Numbered from the stretch's first letter, positions 35,815 to 46,165 are shown. The stretch is DNA of 64,000 nt from Pseudomonas putida (GCA_041879295.1 CP047152.1:4035501-4099500), one strand, 5' to 3'. Notes: generated by a model not told the origin, from the sequence alone. Translations and numbers: made by a program.

Positions 35815-36704
35815 CAGTCGTCACTGCTCCCCAGGCGGCTGCCCCAACCCAGCTTGGTGCGGCAGACCTCGTAGTAATTGTGGTCCAGCGGGTGGATCAA
35901 ACGCAGTTTCTGCGGCTTCTTGCTGACCGTGATGGTGTCGCCGGGGGCACAGGTGAAGTGGTTCTGGCCGTCACAGGACACCTGTGGGTAGATCTGCAGG
36001 TCCTTGGACACCACGATCTTCAGCTCGCTGTTGCCGTCGACCACGATCGGCCGGCCCGACAAGGTGTGCGGGTACATCGGCACGATGACGATGGCATCGA
36101 GCTTGGGGTGCATGATCGGGCCACCGGCCGACAGCGCATAGGCAGTGGAGCCGGTGGGGGTGGCGACGATCAGGCCATCGGCCTTCTGGCTGCAGACGAA
36201 CTGGCCATCGATGTAGATCTCGAACTCGATCATGCGCGTGGACTTGCCCGGGTGCAGCACCACGTCGTTCAGCGCATCGCCCTGGCCGATGGCCTCGTGG
36301 TGGCGGCGCACCTCGGCCTGCAGCAGGAAGCGGTTTTCCACCAGGTAGTGGCCGTCGAGCACTTCGGCGACCTTCTGTTCCAGCTCGTCGGGGCGGATGT
36401 CGGTGAGAAAACCCAGGTTGCCACGGTTGATACCCAGCACCGGAATGTTGTGCCGGGCCAGCGCGCGGGCTGCGCCCAGCAGGCTGCCGTCGCCGCCGAC
36501 CACGATGACCAGGTCGCAGACCTCGCCCAGCAGCTTGCGGGTGGATGTTTGCAAACCATGGCCGGGCAGCACTTCGGCAATGGTGTCCTCGAGGATCACG
36601 TGCAGGTGGCGATCGAGGAGGAATTTTTTAAGTCGGCGAATGGTGTCGAGCACCTGCGAGCTGCCAAGGCGACCGATGATACCGATATTGCGAAATTGCT
36701 CCAT
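35814..36704 (-). CDS. nadK: NAD kinase
   Basis: The 296-aa enzyme phosphorylates NAD to NADP. It has the GGDGSLLGAARA motif (70-81), the nucleotide-binding NDVVLHPGKS, and the conserved IVATPTGSTAYALSAGGPI. ATG 36704 (MEQFRNIGIIG) has AGGAG upstream. It is divergent from the DUF1853 gene with 88 bp between starts, and heads the nadK-phosphoesterase-glpG operon. Confidence 0.95.
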   Translation of the reverse strand: MEQFRNIGIIGRLGSSQVLDTIRRLKKFLLDRHLHVILEDTIAEVLPGHGLQTSTRKLLGEVCDLVIVVGGDGSLLGAARALARHNIPVLGINRGNLGFLTDIRPDELEQKVAEVLDGHYLVENRFLLQAEVRRHHEAIGQGDALNDVVLHPGKSTRMIEFEIYIDGQFVCSQKADGLIVATPTGSTAYALSAGGPIMHPKLDAIVIVPMYPHTLSGRPIVVDGNSELKIVVSKDLQIYPQVSCDGQNHFTCAPGDTITVSKKPQKLRLIHPLDHNYYEVCRTKLGWGSRLGSSDD

Positions 36705-36792
36705 GGGGCTCCTGCGAGGCTCTGCGGCGGGTGACGATGCGCCGATTATGGGCGAAACCACCGGGCAGCGGCAAACCGGCTATGCTCGCAGG

Positions 36793-37725
36793 ATGACGCC
36801 ATTCGCCCAGCTCCACGACCTGCCCCGACAATTGCAGCACTCCACCGTGCGTGACCTGGCATGGGCCCTGTTGTCGCCGCCCCTGCTCAGCGCCCCGCCC
36901 TGCCCCCAGCGACACCCGCTGGCGGGCAGCCTGTGGGCGCAGCAGCCGCAACGCCTTGAACAGTGGTTGCGGGCCCTGGATGCCGATGACCGACCGTTGC
37001 GCGAGTGGCTGGCGCAATTGGGCAGCCGGCGCCTGGGACATTACTACGAACGCCTGTGGCAATTTGCCCTGAGCCAGGCGCCAGGCATCGAACTGCTGGC
37101 CGCCAACCTGGCGATTCGCGACGGCGGGCGCACCTTGGGCGAGCTCGACGTGGTGCTGCGCGACCGCGACGGCGTGCACCACCTGGAACTGGCGATCAAG
37201 CTGTACCTGGGCCCGGAAGACGCCGGGCACGACCCGCATGCCTGGCTGGGGCCTGGTTGCCATGATCGGCTGGGGACCAAGCTTGCACACCTGGCGGGGC
37301 ACCAGTTGCCCATGTCCAAGGGGGCGCAGAGCCGCGAGATGCTGGCCAAGCTGGGGATTGAGCAGGTACAGGCACATGTGTGGCTGGGCGGCTATCTTTT
37401 CTACCCGTGGCCGGGCCATGCCAAGCCACCCACCGGCGCCAACCCGCAGCATTTGCACGGGCGCTGGGTGCGACGGCAGGACTGGGTGCTGGCTGAAGGT
37501 GAACGGTGGCAGCCGCTGCAACGGCATGCCTGGCTGGCACCTGCGCGGTTCGAGGCAGGCGAATGCTGGCTGGCGGAGCAGTTTGCAGCCTGGTTGCATA
37601 TGCTGGAGCAGCAGGCACCGGCGCAGTTGCTGGTGCGACTGGAGCAGGAGCCCGATGGCGCCTGGCAGGAGGTGGAGCGGGTGTTTCTGGTGGCTGATGA
37701 CTGGCCGTATCTGCCCGGTAACTGA
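36793..37725 (+). CDS. DUF1853 family protein
   Basis: The 310-aa protein starts MTPFAQLHDLPRQLQ and has the family pattern VRDLAWALLSPPLL, LGHYYERLWQFAL, and TLGELDVVLRD followed by LELAIKLYLG. That spacing of acidic residues and Lys (ELD...E.AIK) resembles a PD-(D/E)XK nuclease core. This fold idea is an inference; no function is established. Start ATG 36793 follows CGCAGG. It is divergent from nadK and followed by a complex inverted-repeat region. Confidence 0.85.
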   Translation: MTPFAQLHDLPRQLQHSTVRDLAWALLSPPLLSAPPCPQRHPLAGSLWAQQPQRLEQWLRALDADDRPLREWLAQLGSRRLGHYYERLWQFALSQAPGIELLAANLAIRDGGRTLGELDVVLRDRDGVHHLELAIKLYLGPEDAGHDPHAWLGPGCHDRLGTKLAHLAGHQLPMSKGAQSREMLAKLGIEQVQAHVWLGGYLFYPWPGHAKPPTGANPQHLHGRWVRRQDWVLAEGERWQPLQRHAWLAPARFEAGECWLAEQFAAWLHMLEQQAPAQLLVRLEQEPDGAWQEVERVFLVADDWPYLPGN

Positions 37726-37736
37726 TGTCGCCTGGT

Positions 37737-37893
37737 CCGGCCCCTTCGCGGGCACGCCCGCTCCCACAGGCACTGCACAGTCTTTGAAGCCTGTGCAGTG
37801 CCTGGACTGCCCCCCAAGGGGTGGATTGGTGTCCAACTTCTTGGGGGCAGTCCATACCTGTGGGAGCGGGCGTGCCCGCGAAGGGGCCGGTGG
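37737..37893. repeat. REP pair with two internal hairpins
   Basis: An outer inverted pair (GGCCCCTTCGCGGGCACGCC at 37739 and its complement ending near 37891) encloses two further perfect inverted repeats: CACTGCACAG/CTGTGCAGTG (37771-37780 and 37791-37800), and GGACTGCCCCC/GGGGGCAGTCC (37804-37814 and 37843-37853). It fills the space between DUF1853 and cytochrome b561. The REP sequence here is the GGGCACGCCCG variant, not GGGTAAACCCG. Confidence 0.85.
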
Positions 37894-38005
37894 CTGGCAA
37901 CACAATTTTCACAGACCCAGCGCAAAGATTCGTTTCTGGTAACCATTACAATGGCACCTGAGCGCCAGCAAGAGCGCCTTCCCGACCTGATGACGAGGAC
38001 CGATC

Positions 38006-38551
38006 ATGGTTTCATCCAACCCCGCGACCCATTACGCGCGCCTGTCCATCGCCCTGCATTGGCTGATGCTGGTGCTGCTGGCTGCTGTCTATGCCCTTAT
38101 CGAACTGCGTGGCCTGTTCCCCAAGGACAGCGCCGAACGCAACCTGATGAAGGACCTGCACTTCATGCTGGGGCTCAGCGTGTTCGTGCTGGTCTGGCTG
38201 CGCCTGGCCATGCGCCTGAGCCGCCCGACTCCGCCCATCGTGCCAAAACCGCCGGCCTGGCAGACCGGCCTTGGGCACCTGATGCACCTGGCGCTATACC
38301 TGATGATGATCGGTCTGCCGCTGGCCGGTTGGTTGATCCTCAGCGCCGCCGACAAACCGGTGCCATTCTTCGGCCTGGAGCTGCCACATCTGATCGGCCC
38401 GAACCCGGACCAGGCCAAGTTCATCAAAGGGTGGCATGAGCGTATTGGCAGCTGGGGCTACTGGCTGATCGGCCTGCATGCACTGGCCGGGCTTTACCAC
38501 CACTATGTACAGCGCGACAACACGCTGTTGCGCATGCTGCCCTACAAGTAA
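38006..38551 (+). CDS. cytochrome b561 family protein
   Basis: The 181-aa protein has four transmembrane helices with heme-ligand histidines at the expected places: IALHWLML (His18), DLHFMLGLSVF (His52), LMHLALYLMMIGLPLAGW, and GLHALAGLYHHYVQRD. Family members pass electrons in the inner membrane and some act as superoxide:quinone oxidoreductases. ATG 38006 has GAGGA upstream. It overlaps the convergent D-cysteine desulfhydrase-like gene by 10 bp at their 3' ends. Confidence 0.92.
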   Translation: MVSSNPATHYARLSIALHWLMLVLLAAVYALIELRGLFPKDSAERNLMKDLHFMLGLSVFVLVWLRLAMRLSRPTPPIVPKPPAWQTGLGHLMHLALYLMMIGLPLAGWLILSAADKPVPFFGLELPHLIGPNPDQAKFIKGWHERIGSWGYWLIGLHALAGLYHHYVQRDNTLLRMLPYK

Positions 38552-39435
38552 CCGCGTCGGCCCTGCAGGCCACCCGTGTGCACGAAGATCAGGCGGCTGC
38601 CGGGCTTGAACAGCCCGGCAGCAACCTGATCACGCAAGGCCAGCAGAGCCTTGCCGGTATAGAGGGCTTCGAGCGGCACGCCAGTGCGCCGCTCGCAGTC
38701 GGCGATGAAGGTCAGTAGCTCATCGTCGAATTTTCCGAAACCGCCACGGCAGGCGTCGTGTAGCTGGTAGCCGTGCGTGCCGGCCAGTGCTGCCACCGTC
38801 TCTGGCACCCCATGATCCCTGGGCACTGCCAGCGCACCATGTACGGCATGTGCACCCGCCTCGGCCAGTACAAGGCCGGCCAAGGTAGTCCCCGTTCCAG
38901 CAGCCAGCCACCAGGCGTCATGGTCTGACCAGCCCAATCCCGCGATCTGCGCGCGCGCCTGCTGCATGATCAGTGCGCAGCCCTGCGCACCGGCCAGCCC
39001 GCCGCCCCCTTCGGGGATGCAGTGCCAGCCTGGATAGCGTGCTTGCCAAGGTTCCCAGAAACCGGGTTCGTTGCGTGCACGGTAGCCGCCGTAGCCTAGC
39101 CAATGCAGTTCCATGCCCAGCGCCTGCAGGTCACGCACGGTTGGCGTGTCCTGGGCATGGCCGCGTAACAGGCCGACGGTGGCGAAGCCGAAACGCTTGC
39201 CGGCAGCGGCCAAGGCGTGCAGGTGGTTGGAATGGTTGCCGCCGAGGCTGATCAGGCCCGGGGCATTGCTGGCGCCGGCCTGTTGAAGGTGGTGGCGTAG
39301 TTTGAACCACTTGTTGCCGCTGATCAGCGGGTCGATCAGGTCCAGGCGCAGAATGGCGGCCTGGACCTGGGCTTGATTCAGCCAGGGTAAGTCCAGAAAT
39401 TGCAGCGGGGCTTGGGGAAGGTCGAATACATGCAT
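38542..39435 (-). CDS. PLP-dependent D-cysteine desulfhydrase / ACC deaminase family
   Basis: The 297-aa fold-type II PLP enzyme has the lysine motif LISGNKWFKLRHH (Lys42) and the cofactor motif SLGGNHSNHLHALAA. Family members degrade D-cysteine or 1-aminocyclopropane-1-carboxylate. The short length and the N-terminus PQAPLQFLDLPWLNQAQVQ fit the YedO-like group better than true AcdS, so ACC deaminase activity should not be assumed. ATG 39435 (MHVFDLP) was chosen because longer frames run into the adjacent REP pair. Confidence 0.85.
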   Translation of the reverse strand: MHVFDLPQAPLQFLDLPWLNQAQVQAAILRLDLIDPLISGNKWFKLRHHLQQAGASNAPGLISLGGNHSNHLHALAAAGKRFGFATVGLLRGHAQDTPTVRDLQALGMELHWLGYGGYRARNEPGFWEPWQARYPGWHCIPEGGGGLAGAQGCALIMQQARAQIAGLGWSDHDAWWLAAGTGTTLAGLVLAEAGAHAVHGALAVPRDHGVPETVAALAGTHGYQLHDACRGGFGKFDDELLTFIADCERRTGVPLEALYTGKALLALRDQVAAGLFKPGSRLIFVHTGGLQGRRGYL

Positions 39436-39470
39436 GGATCGCAGTCTACAGGGAAAGCCCGGAAGCGCTT

Positions 39471-39563
39471 GCAGGAGCGGGTTCGCTCGCGAACACCGAC
39501 AAAGGCGGTGCCATCCACCGCGTCGCCTATTTCGCGGGCATGCCCGCTCCCACACGTGCAGGT
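39471..39563. repeat. REP pair (inverted, diverged)
   Basis: GCAGGAGCGGGTTCGCTCGC at 39471 and an inverted partner CGCGGGCATGCCCGCTCCCA (39533-39552) flank about 45 bp. The two halves are of different REP subtypes. The pair lies between the start of the desulfhydrase gene and the end of fadH, both leftward genes. Confidence 0.8.
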
Positions 39564-39589
39564 GTCGGGTTCACGCAGTCCCAACGACC

Positions 39590-41707
<2,118 letters not shown>

Positions 41708-41708
41708 T

Positions 41709-41723
41709 TAAACAGCCGTTTGA
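41709..41723. promoter_or_regulatory. PsrA-box-like inverted repeat upstream of fadH
   Basis: TAAACAGCCGTTTGA contains AAAC-N4-GTTTG, matching the PsrA consensus (G/C)AAAC-N2-4-GTTT(G/C) except for T at the first base. PsrA is the Pseudomonas TetR-type regulator that senses long-chain fatty acids and controls beta-oxidation genes. Distance to the fadH start (83 bp) is right for a promoter-proximal operator. Confidence 0.55.
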
Positions 41724-41751
41724 ATTGCCTCAATGATCAAAAATGACAAGT

Positions 41752-41763
41752 TAATGATCATTA
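41752..41763. promoter_or_regulatory. perfect 12-bp palindrome in an AT-rich block
   Basis: TAATGATCATTA is a perfect palindrome, and a related AATGATCA lies at 41732-41739, so the sites are about two helical turns apart. They sit in an AT-rich stretch (about 41700-41770) within the 325-bp gap between fadH and the P-47-like genes. They could serve either side. Nothing else convincing is visible in 41627-41951; a 91-codon leftward frame there lacks protein-like features. Confidence 0.4.
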
Positions 41764-41951
41764 TGAACAGCAAAGTCAGCACCTGTCGGGAAGGCTCCAG
41801 ATCTTCAGCGCTATAAGGTTCGCCTGGCTTGATCGCCAAACAGTCTCCCCGCGCATTTGCCAGACAACGCGGCTCTGCCAGACTCTTCAAGCACGTTTGA
41901 TCATCCACCCATGGAACGCGGCGCCTATCAGTGCGCCCGGAGGGTTCGCTC

Positions 41952-43184
41952 ATGCTGACAAAAGGATGGGACACCATCAGCATCGTTCGCCAGGACAGCG
42001 TGAACAGTGACCTGGCAGCCAGCTGGAACAGCCTCGACCACGAATTTTCCTATACCTCGGATGAAGGCTACGCCTGCCACGGGGTGTTCGACTGCTGGTC
42101 GGTCGTCAACGGTGGCGGCGGTCGCTTGCTGCGCCTGCGCATGCCTATACGCTCAGGCTTTTTCGAGGCCAGTGGCACCAGCCGCTCGCTGGCCGGCGCG
42201 GTTGCCATCATCGAGGTCACCCTGTCGCTGTTGCCACAAGGCGACGGCCAGATGCAGTTGAAGTCGGCCTTCCTGCGCAAGGCCGGAGCCACTCAACCCC
42301 TGCAGGACAACGAAGGTGGCTGGCTACGCGGCATCACCCTGCAAGACCCCGACGGCTCGCTAGGCCCTTTCGCCACCGTGGTGCTGGACTGTATCTGCAA
42401 CTACCTGGTCGAGCATCCCCTACAGTTCACCCACACCTTCGCGACCATCAACTTCAGCAAAGCCACCGCCCCGGAATGGGCCAGACCACGCAAATGCACC
42501 TATGCCTACCTCGATTCGGGCTTCCTGGCGATCATGGCCGTATGTACCGAGCGCGACATCAGTGAGCTGCCACTGGATATCGATGTGTCAGGCATCAGCC
42601 AGGGTGGGCAGTCGAGCTACGTGCTGTCTCCACGCCTGGTACTGGAGCACCTGGTACTGCCCGGGCTGCTTCAGCTTTACCAGGGCGCCACGGCGCAGGA
42701 CTATCGTGTCGACAATACGCAAATGGTCAACATACCGACCTTGCGTATGAAGGCCATCAAATCAGGGGCGATCTGGTACACCCCCGTTGTCTTCGCCGGC
42801 TGCAACCCTGCACGAATGCTCGGTGACTTCATCACCGTCGACTATCAGGGCGACTGCGACCTGCACGCAGGCATCGACATGAAGTGGAACGGCTGGCTGA
42901 GGATGAAGCTGGTGCTCGATGGCAACACCATCACCTTCGTCAAGCAGTCGTCCGACTTCAGAAAGGAAGTGCATATTCCCTGGTACCTGGCCTGGCTCTC
43001 GCCCATCGTCAGCCTGATCACCCACATCGTCACTGCTGTGATCTCCGATGACCTGATCAGCGCCATCGCCGCGCGTGGCGGCTCGGTCAAGGCCGACACC
43101 ATCGATTGCGTGTCCTGGAGCAACGACACGCATACCGCTTCGTCGAGCTACCTCGCCGAGGCCCTTGTCATCAACTACGTGTGA
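41952..43184 (+). CDS. P-47/OrfX-like TULIP family protein, first of pair
   Basis: The 410-aa protein matches the Clostridium P-47 family layout: KGWDTISIVRQDSVNSDL (residues 4-21), FDCWSVVNGG with LLRLRMPI about 15 residues on, YAYLDSGFLAIMAV, SSYVLSPRLVLEHLVLPGL, KSGAIWYTPVV, and a hydrophobic IPWYLAWLSPIVSLITHIV stretch (about 342-372). P-47 and OrfX proteins are encoded in botulinum-neurotoxin loci and have a tubular lipid-binding (TULIP) fold. No signal peptide. ATG 41952 has a perfect GGAGG 8 nt upstream; an earlier GTG at 41931 is less likely. It is 25 bp upstream of a second family member. Confidence 0.85.
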   Translation: MLTKGWDTISIVRQDSVNSDLAASWNSLDHEFSYTSDEGYACHGVFDCWSVVNGGGGRLLRLRMPIRSGFFEASGTSRSLAGAVAIIEVTLSLLPQGDGQMQLKSAFLRKAGATQPLQDNEGGWLRGITLQDPDGSLGPFATVVLDCICNYLVEHPLQFTHTFATINFSKATAPEWARPRKCTYAYLDSGFLAIMAVCTERDISELPLDIDVSGISQGGQSSYVLSPRLVLEHLVLPGLLQLYQGATAQDYRVDNTQMVNIPTLRMKAIKSGAIWYTPVVFAGCNPARMLGDFITVDYQGDCDLHAGIDMKWNGWLRMKLVLDGNTITFVKQSSDFRKEVHIPWYLAWLSPIVSLITHIVTAVISDDLISAIAARGGSVKADTIDCVSWSNDTHTASSSYLAEALVINYV

Positions 43185-43209
43185 CCCCACCAACACAAGG
43201 AGCCGTATC

Positions 43210-44853
43210 ATGAGCAATGAAAGCAAGGTCATGCTGGCCGGGTTTGCCCAGCCCATCTCGCTACGCCTCGATCACCTCAATGAAACCGCGCGCCAGACCC
43301 TGCGCGAATCGCCGCTGTACCGCAACGCGGCGCTTGTACACAGTTCCGAAGACACCTTGCGCGCCGCGCAGCTACTGACCAATGCCGGAACGCTGGCCAG
43401 TACGGTCACGACCAATGGCTGGGATACCGTGAGCATCTGCCGGGTCTCTGCGCTCAACCAGCGCATCGCCCTGGAAAAAACCTACCCCGCCAACATCGAC
43501 GCAGGGGTCGACAGCTTCTCGCTCAAGGCAGACTTCGACGCCTGGTCGATTACCACCGGCGGCGACGGACGCAACGTCAAGGTACGCATCCCCTTCGGCT
43601 CAGGGACATACAAAGGCCTCAACGGCAAAACCTACCAGGTCCAGGGGATGTCTGCGGATGTCTACGTCAAGCTCAGCTACTTCCCGGCGCCCAATCCAAT
43701 ATCGGCTTCAGACGGCACGTATGAACTGCAAGTCAACACCCAGGCAACGGACCCGGATGACCCGATCGCTGCGGTGATTGCCCTGAGGGACCCGAACAAC
43801 GTCTTGAGCGGCATTGACCAGAGCGTGATGCGCGGCGTACTCGAAGACTGGCTGAACCAGCCCGAGAACCTGAAGAAGTTCGACACCCTGTTCAGTACCG
43901 TACTGATCAACAACATGGGCAAGGAAAGCGAGGAATTCAAATGGCTGCGGGCCACCTCCATGAGCTATGCCTATACCGACAAGAACAGTGAGGAAAGCAG
44001 CATCTTCGGGGTGCTGGCCATGACCAACGAGCGTGACTCCACGGGGTTGCCGAACCAGTTGCCTGCCGTGATGCTGGCTGCGGACAACAATGCCAACTTC
44101 CTCATCAGCCGGGAGATCTTCGTCAAGTACCAGTTGCTGGCGGCATTGCCGTTCATCTTCGAGGGTACCACCGAGGCCAACTTCACCCTGGATGCGGCGG
44201 GCACATCCATCACTGCCAACGACCTGAAGCTCGACAGCGTCAAGTTTGGGGCCATCACCTATCATCCCGTGGCCGAAAAGTTCGATATCAACTTCGACGA
44301 GTCCTATATCCGTACCGAATGCAAGGTACGCACCGACATCTCACCTGGTATCGTGGCCTATACCCGCATCGTCACCAAGCAGACGCTACAACTGGGCGTC
44401 AACGACAAGGGCGAACAGGTGATGGTATATGCCATGGTCGGAGACCCGGATGTCCAAAACACGACAGACATCGCCACCTGGGTGGTCGTCACCGAAGCCA
44501 TCCTAGGCGCGATTGCCGCCGTGGCCACTGCGGTGGCTGGTGGTGTGGGCGGCAAGGTGATGGCGTTGATCGTCGGCATCATCGCAGCGTTGGTGGTGGC
44601 CATTGTCAGCATCGTCATCCACGTGATCATCGAGCGCGTGGTGGCGGGTGGGGTAACCAACAACATTCCGTCCATAGCGCCCATGGTCAAAGTGGCGGCG
44701 AACCAGGTCAAATGGCCCTTCAGTGAACCGGATGCCTTTGTCCTGACCGACATCACCTACTCCGGTGCGCTGATATTCGGCGGCTCGCTCAAGTTGCTCG
44801 AGAAGTTCTGCATCCAGGACAAACGCCTCGCCCTCGCGACGCTGGCCGCCTGA
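43210..44853 (+). CDS. P-47/OrfX-like TULIP family protein, second of pair
   Basis: The 547-aa protein repeats the family marks: NGWDTVSICRVSALNQRI (69-86), FDAWSITTGGDGRNVKVRIP, YAYTDKNSEESSIFGVLAM, ANFLISREIFVKYQLL and VKFGAITYHPV. It has a helical N-terminal extension of about 68 residues absent from the first protein. In place of the short hydrophobic stretch it has a long Gly/Ala/Val/Ile segment (about 425-477) that could span a membrane twice. ATG 43210 has AAGGAG upstream. With the first gene it forms a two-gene operon closed by a hairpin. Roles in lipid binding, secretion or toxin delivery are inferred from family. Confidence 0.85.
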   Translation: MSNESKVMLAGFAQPISLRLDHLNETARQTLRESPLYRNAALVHSSEDTLRAAQLLTNAGTLASTVTTNGWDTVSICRVSALNQRIALEKTYPANIDAGVDSFSLKADFDAWSITTGGDGRNVKVRIPFGSGTYKGLNGKTYQVQGMSADVYVKLSYFPAPNPISASDGTYELQVNTQATDPDDPIAAVIALRDPNNVLSGIDQSVMRGVLEDWLNQPENLKKFDTLFSTVLINNMGKESEEFKWLRATSMSYAYTDKNSEESSIFGVLAMTNERDSTGLPNQLPAVMLAADNNANFLISREIFVKYQLLAALPFIFEGTTEANFTLDAAGTSITANDLKLDSVKFGAITYHPVAEKFDINFDESYIRTECKVRTDISPGIVAYTRIVTKQTLQLGVNDKGEQVMVYAMVGDPDVQNTTDIATWVVVTEAILGAIAAVATAVAGGVGGKVMALIVGIIAALVVAIVSIVIHVIIERVVAGGVTNNIPSIAPMVKVAANQVKWPFSEPDAFVLTDITYSGALIFGGSLKLLEKFCIQDKRLALATLAA

Positions 44854-44865
44854 CCTTGCCTACAC

Positions 44866-44891
44866 AACCCCGGGCCTCAATGCCCGGGGTT
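44866..44891 (+). terminator. hairpin after the P-47-like operon
   Basis: AACCCCGGGC (44866-44875) pairs perfectly with GCCCGGGGTT (44882-44891) around a 6-nt loop, starting 13 bp after the second P-47-like stop. The tail is TCGTTG, not a strict U-run, but the 10-bp GC stem makes a terminator likely. Confidence 0.65.
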
Positions 44892-45042
44892 CGTTGCACG
44901 CCCATCGCCATTCCTTTGGTATGATCAAAAGTCGATTGTGCATGGTTCAATGCAGTGCGCTACTCAAACCGATCAAAAGGCGCGAGATTGCGGCTTCATC
45001 GCTCCGCATGGCCACTCCACTTTTAGCGAATACCCACGCTTG

Positions 45043-46161
45043 ATGCGAAAACTCCTGGCAAGCGCCCTGGCGCTGGTGATGATCGCCGCCGTCTGCGGCT
45101 ACGGTTTCTGGACCCAACAGCGCCCGGAAGGCCACTACCTGTCCGACCTGCGCATCGAACTGGCGCTTAACCATGGCGTACCGGGCGAGCACGGCAACTT
45201 GCTCGGTGTCGAACCGCTGCTGTTCCCAGGCGACTATCAGAACTTGCAACGCTTGCACCGCAAGCTCGCCGCTTATCTGGAGCAAGCCCGTGCCCAGGGG
45301 CTTGTGGGGCCGCGCACCGTGGTGGTGCTGCCGGAGCATATCGGTACCTGGCTGTGGGCGCGCGGTGAGAAGAACGAGCTGTACCAGGTCAGCCACAGCC
45401 GCGAGGCCCTGCAATGGCTGGAACTGAGCAACCCGCTTCGCTACGGCCTCGCGGTTCTTGGCGCTGAGGGCGACGACTGGCGTGCCGATGCGCACTTGCG
45501 CATGAAGGCCGAGCAAATGGCCACAGACTACCAGCAACTGTTTGGCGGCCTGGCAAAGGAATTTGGCGTCACCCTGGTGGCCGGCTCGATCGTGCTGCCC
45601 GAACCCTATGTGAAACAGGGCGTGCTGCATGCCGGCCGTGGCCCACTGTTCAACAGCAGTGTGGTGTTTGCCGGCGATGGCTCGCTGCTGGGCGAGCCGC
45701 AGCGTCAGCAATATCCCGACAGTGAAATGCGCCGCTACGTCCACGGCGGCCGCCAGCACTCGCTGCAGGTCGTGCAGACCCCGGCCGGGCGCCTGGGGGT
45801 GCTGGTAGGCAGCGACAGCTGGTACCCGGACAACCACCGACAACTGACTGAACAAGCCGTACAACTGGTCGCCAACCCGGCGTTTCTCAGTGGCAAGGGC
45901 AGCTGGCAAGCACCCTGGCGGGGAAATCGCCACCAGGATGCCAGCGCCGGGCTGGCCTTGCAGCGCGGCGAAGTCAGTGAACAGGCGGCCTGGCAACGCC
46001 TGACCGAAGTGGCCGGAGCCGGCATCAGCAGCATGAGCGTGTTCATGCGCGGGCAGTTCTGGGAACAGGGCAGCGATGGCCAGGGCTTTGCTCACCAGTC
46101 GGGAGCGTTGCTCGCCGCCCCACCCAGCCCGGGTGCTCGCCTGCTGAATGTGTGGCTGTAA
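45043..46161 (+). CDS. membrane-anchored nitrilase-fold protein, catalytic Cys apparently absent
   Basis: The 372-aa protein has one N-terminal helix (residues 4-22) and a carbon-nitrogen hydrolase-like domain. The first catalytic residue is kept (VVVLPEHIGTWLW, Glu98), and VTLVAGSIVLPEP and SSVVFAGDGSLLGEPQRQQY match the family order. Where nitrilases have the nucleophile (ICYD/CWE type), this reads GVLVGSDSWYPD (256-258 GSD, no Cys). The usual Lys near SLLGEPQRQQYP is Arg or Gln. It may be a non-catalytic homologue, or use another chemistry. ATG 45043 (MRKLLASALAL) starts the membrane helix; upstream codons look non-coding. It lies 4 bp before the AraC gene. Confidence 0.78.
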   Translation: MRKLLASALALVMIAAVCGYGFWTQQRPEGHYLSDLRIELALNHGVPGEHGNLLGVEPLLFPGDYQNLQRLHRKLAAYLEQARAQGLVGPRTVVVLPEHIGTWLWARGEKNELYQVSHSREALQWLELSNPLRYGLAVLGAEGDDWRADAHLRMKAEQMATDYQQLFGGLAKEFGVTLVAGSIVLPEPYVKQGVLHAGRGPLFNSSVVFAGDGSLLGEPQRQQYPDSEMRRYVHGGRQHSLQVVQTPAGRLGVLVGSDSWYPDNHRQLTEQAVQLVANPAFLSGKGSWQAPWRGNRHQDASAGLALQRGEVSEQAAWQRLTEVAGAGISSMSVFMRGQFWEQGSDGQGFAHQSGALLAAPPSPGARLLNVWL

Positions 46162-46165
46162 GCCC

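Noticed and set aside
38542..39435. Calling the PLP enzyme a true ACC deaminase (acdS)
   Set aside because: Its length and N-terminal pattern fit the broader D-cysteine desulfhydrase-like group, and diagnostic acdS residues could not be confirmed by eye.
41708..41983. A 91-codon leftward frame between fadH and the P-47-like gene
   Set aside because: It overlaps the P-47-like start, has no good ribosome-binding site, and covers the AT-rich regulatory-looking block.
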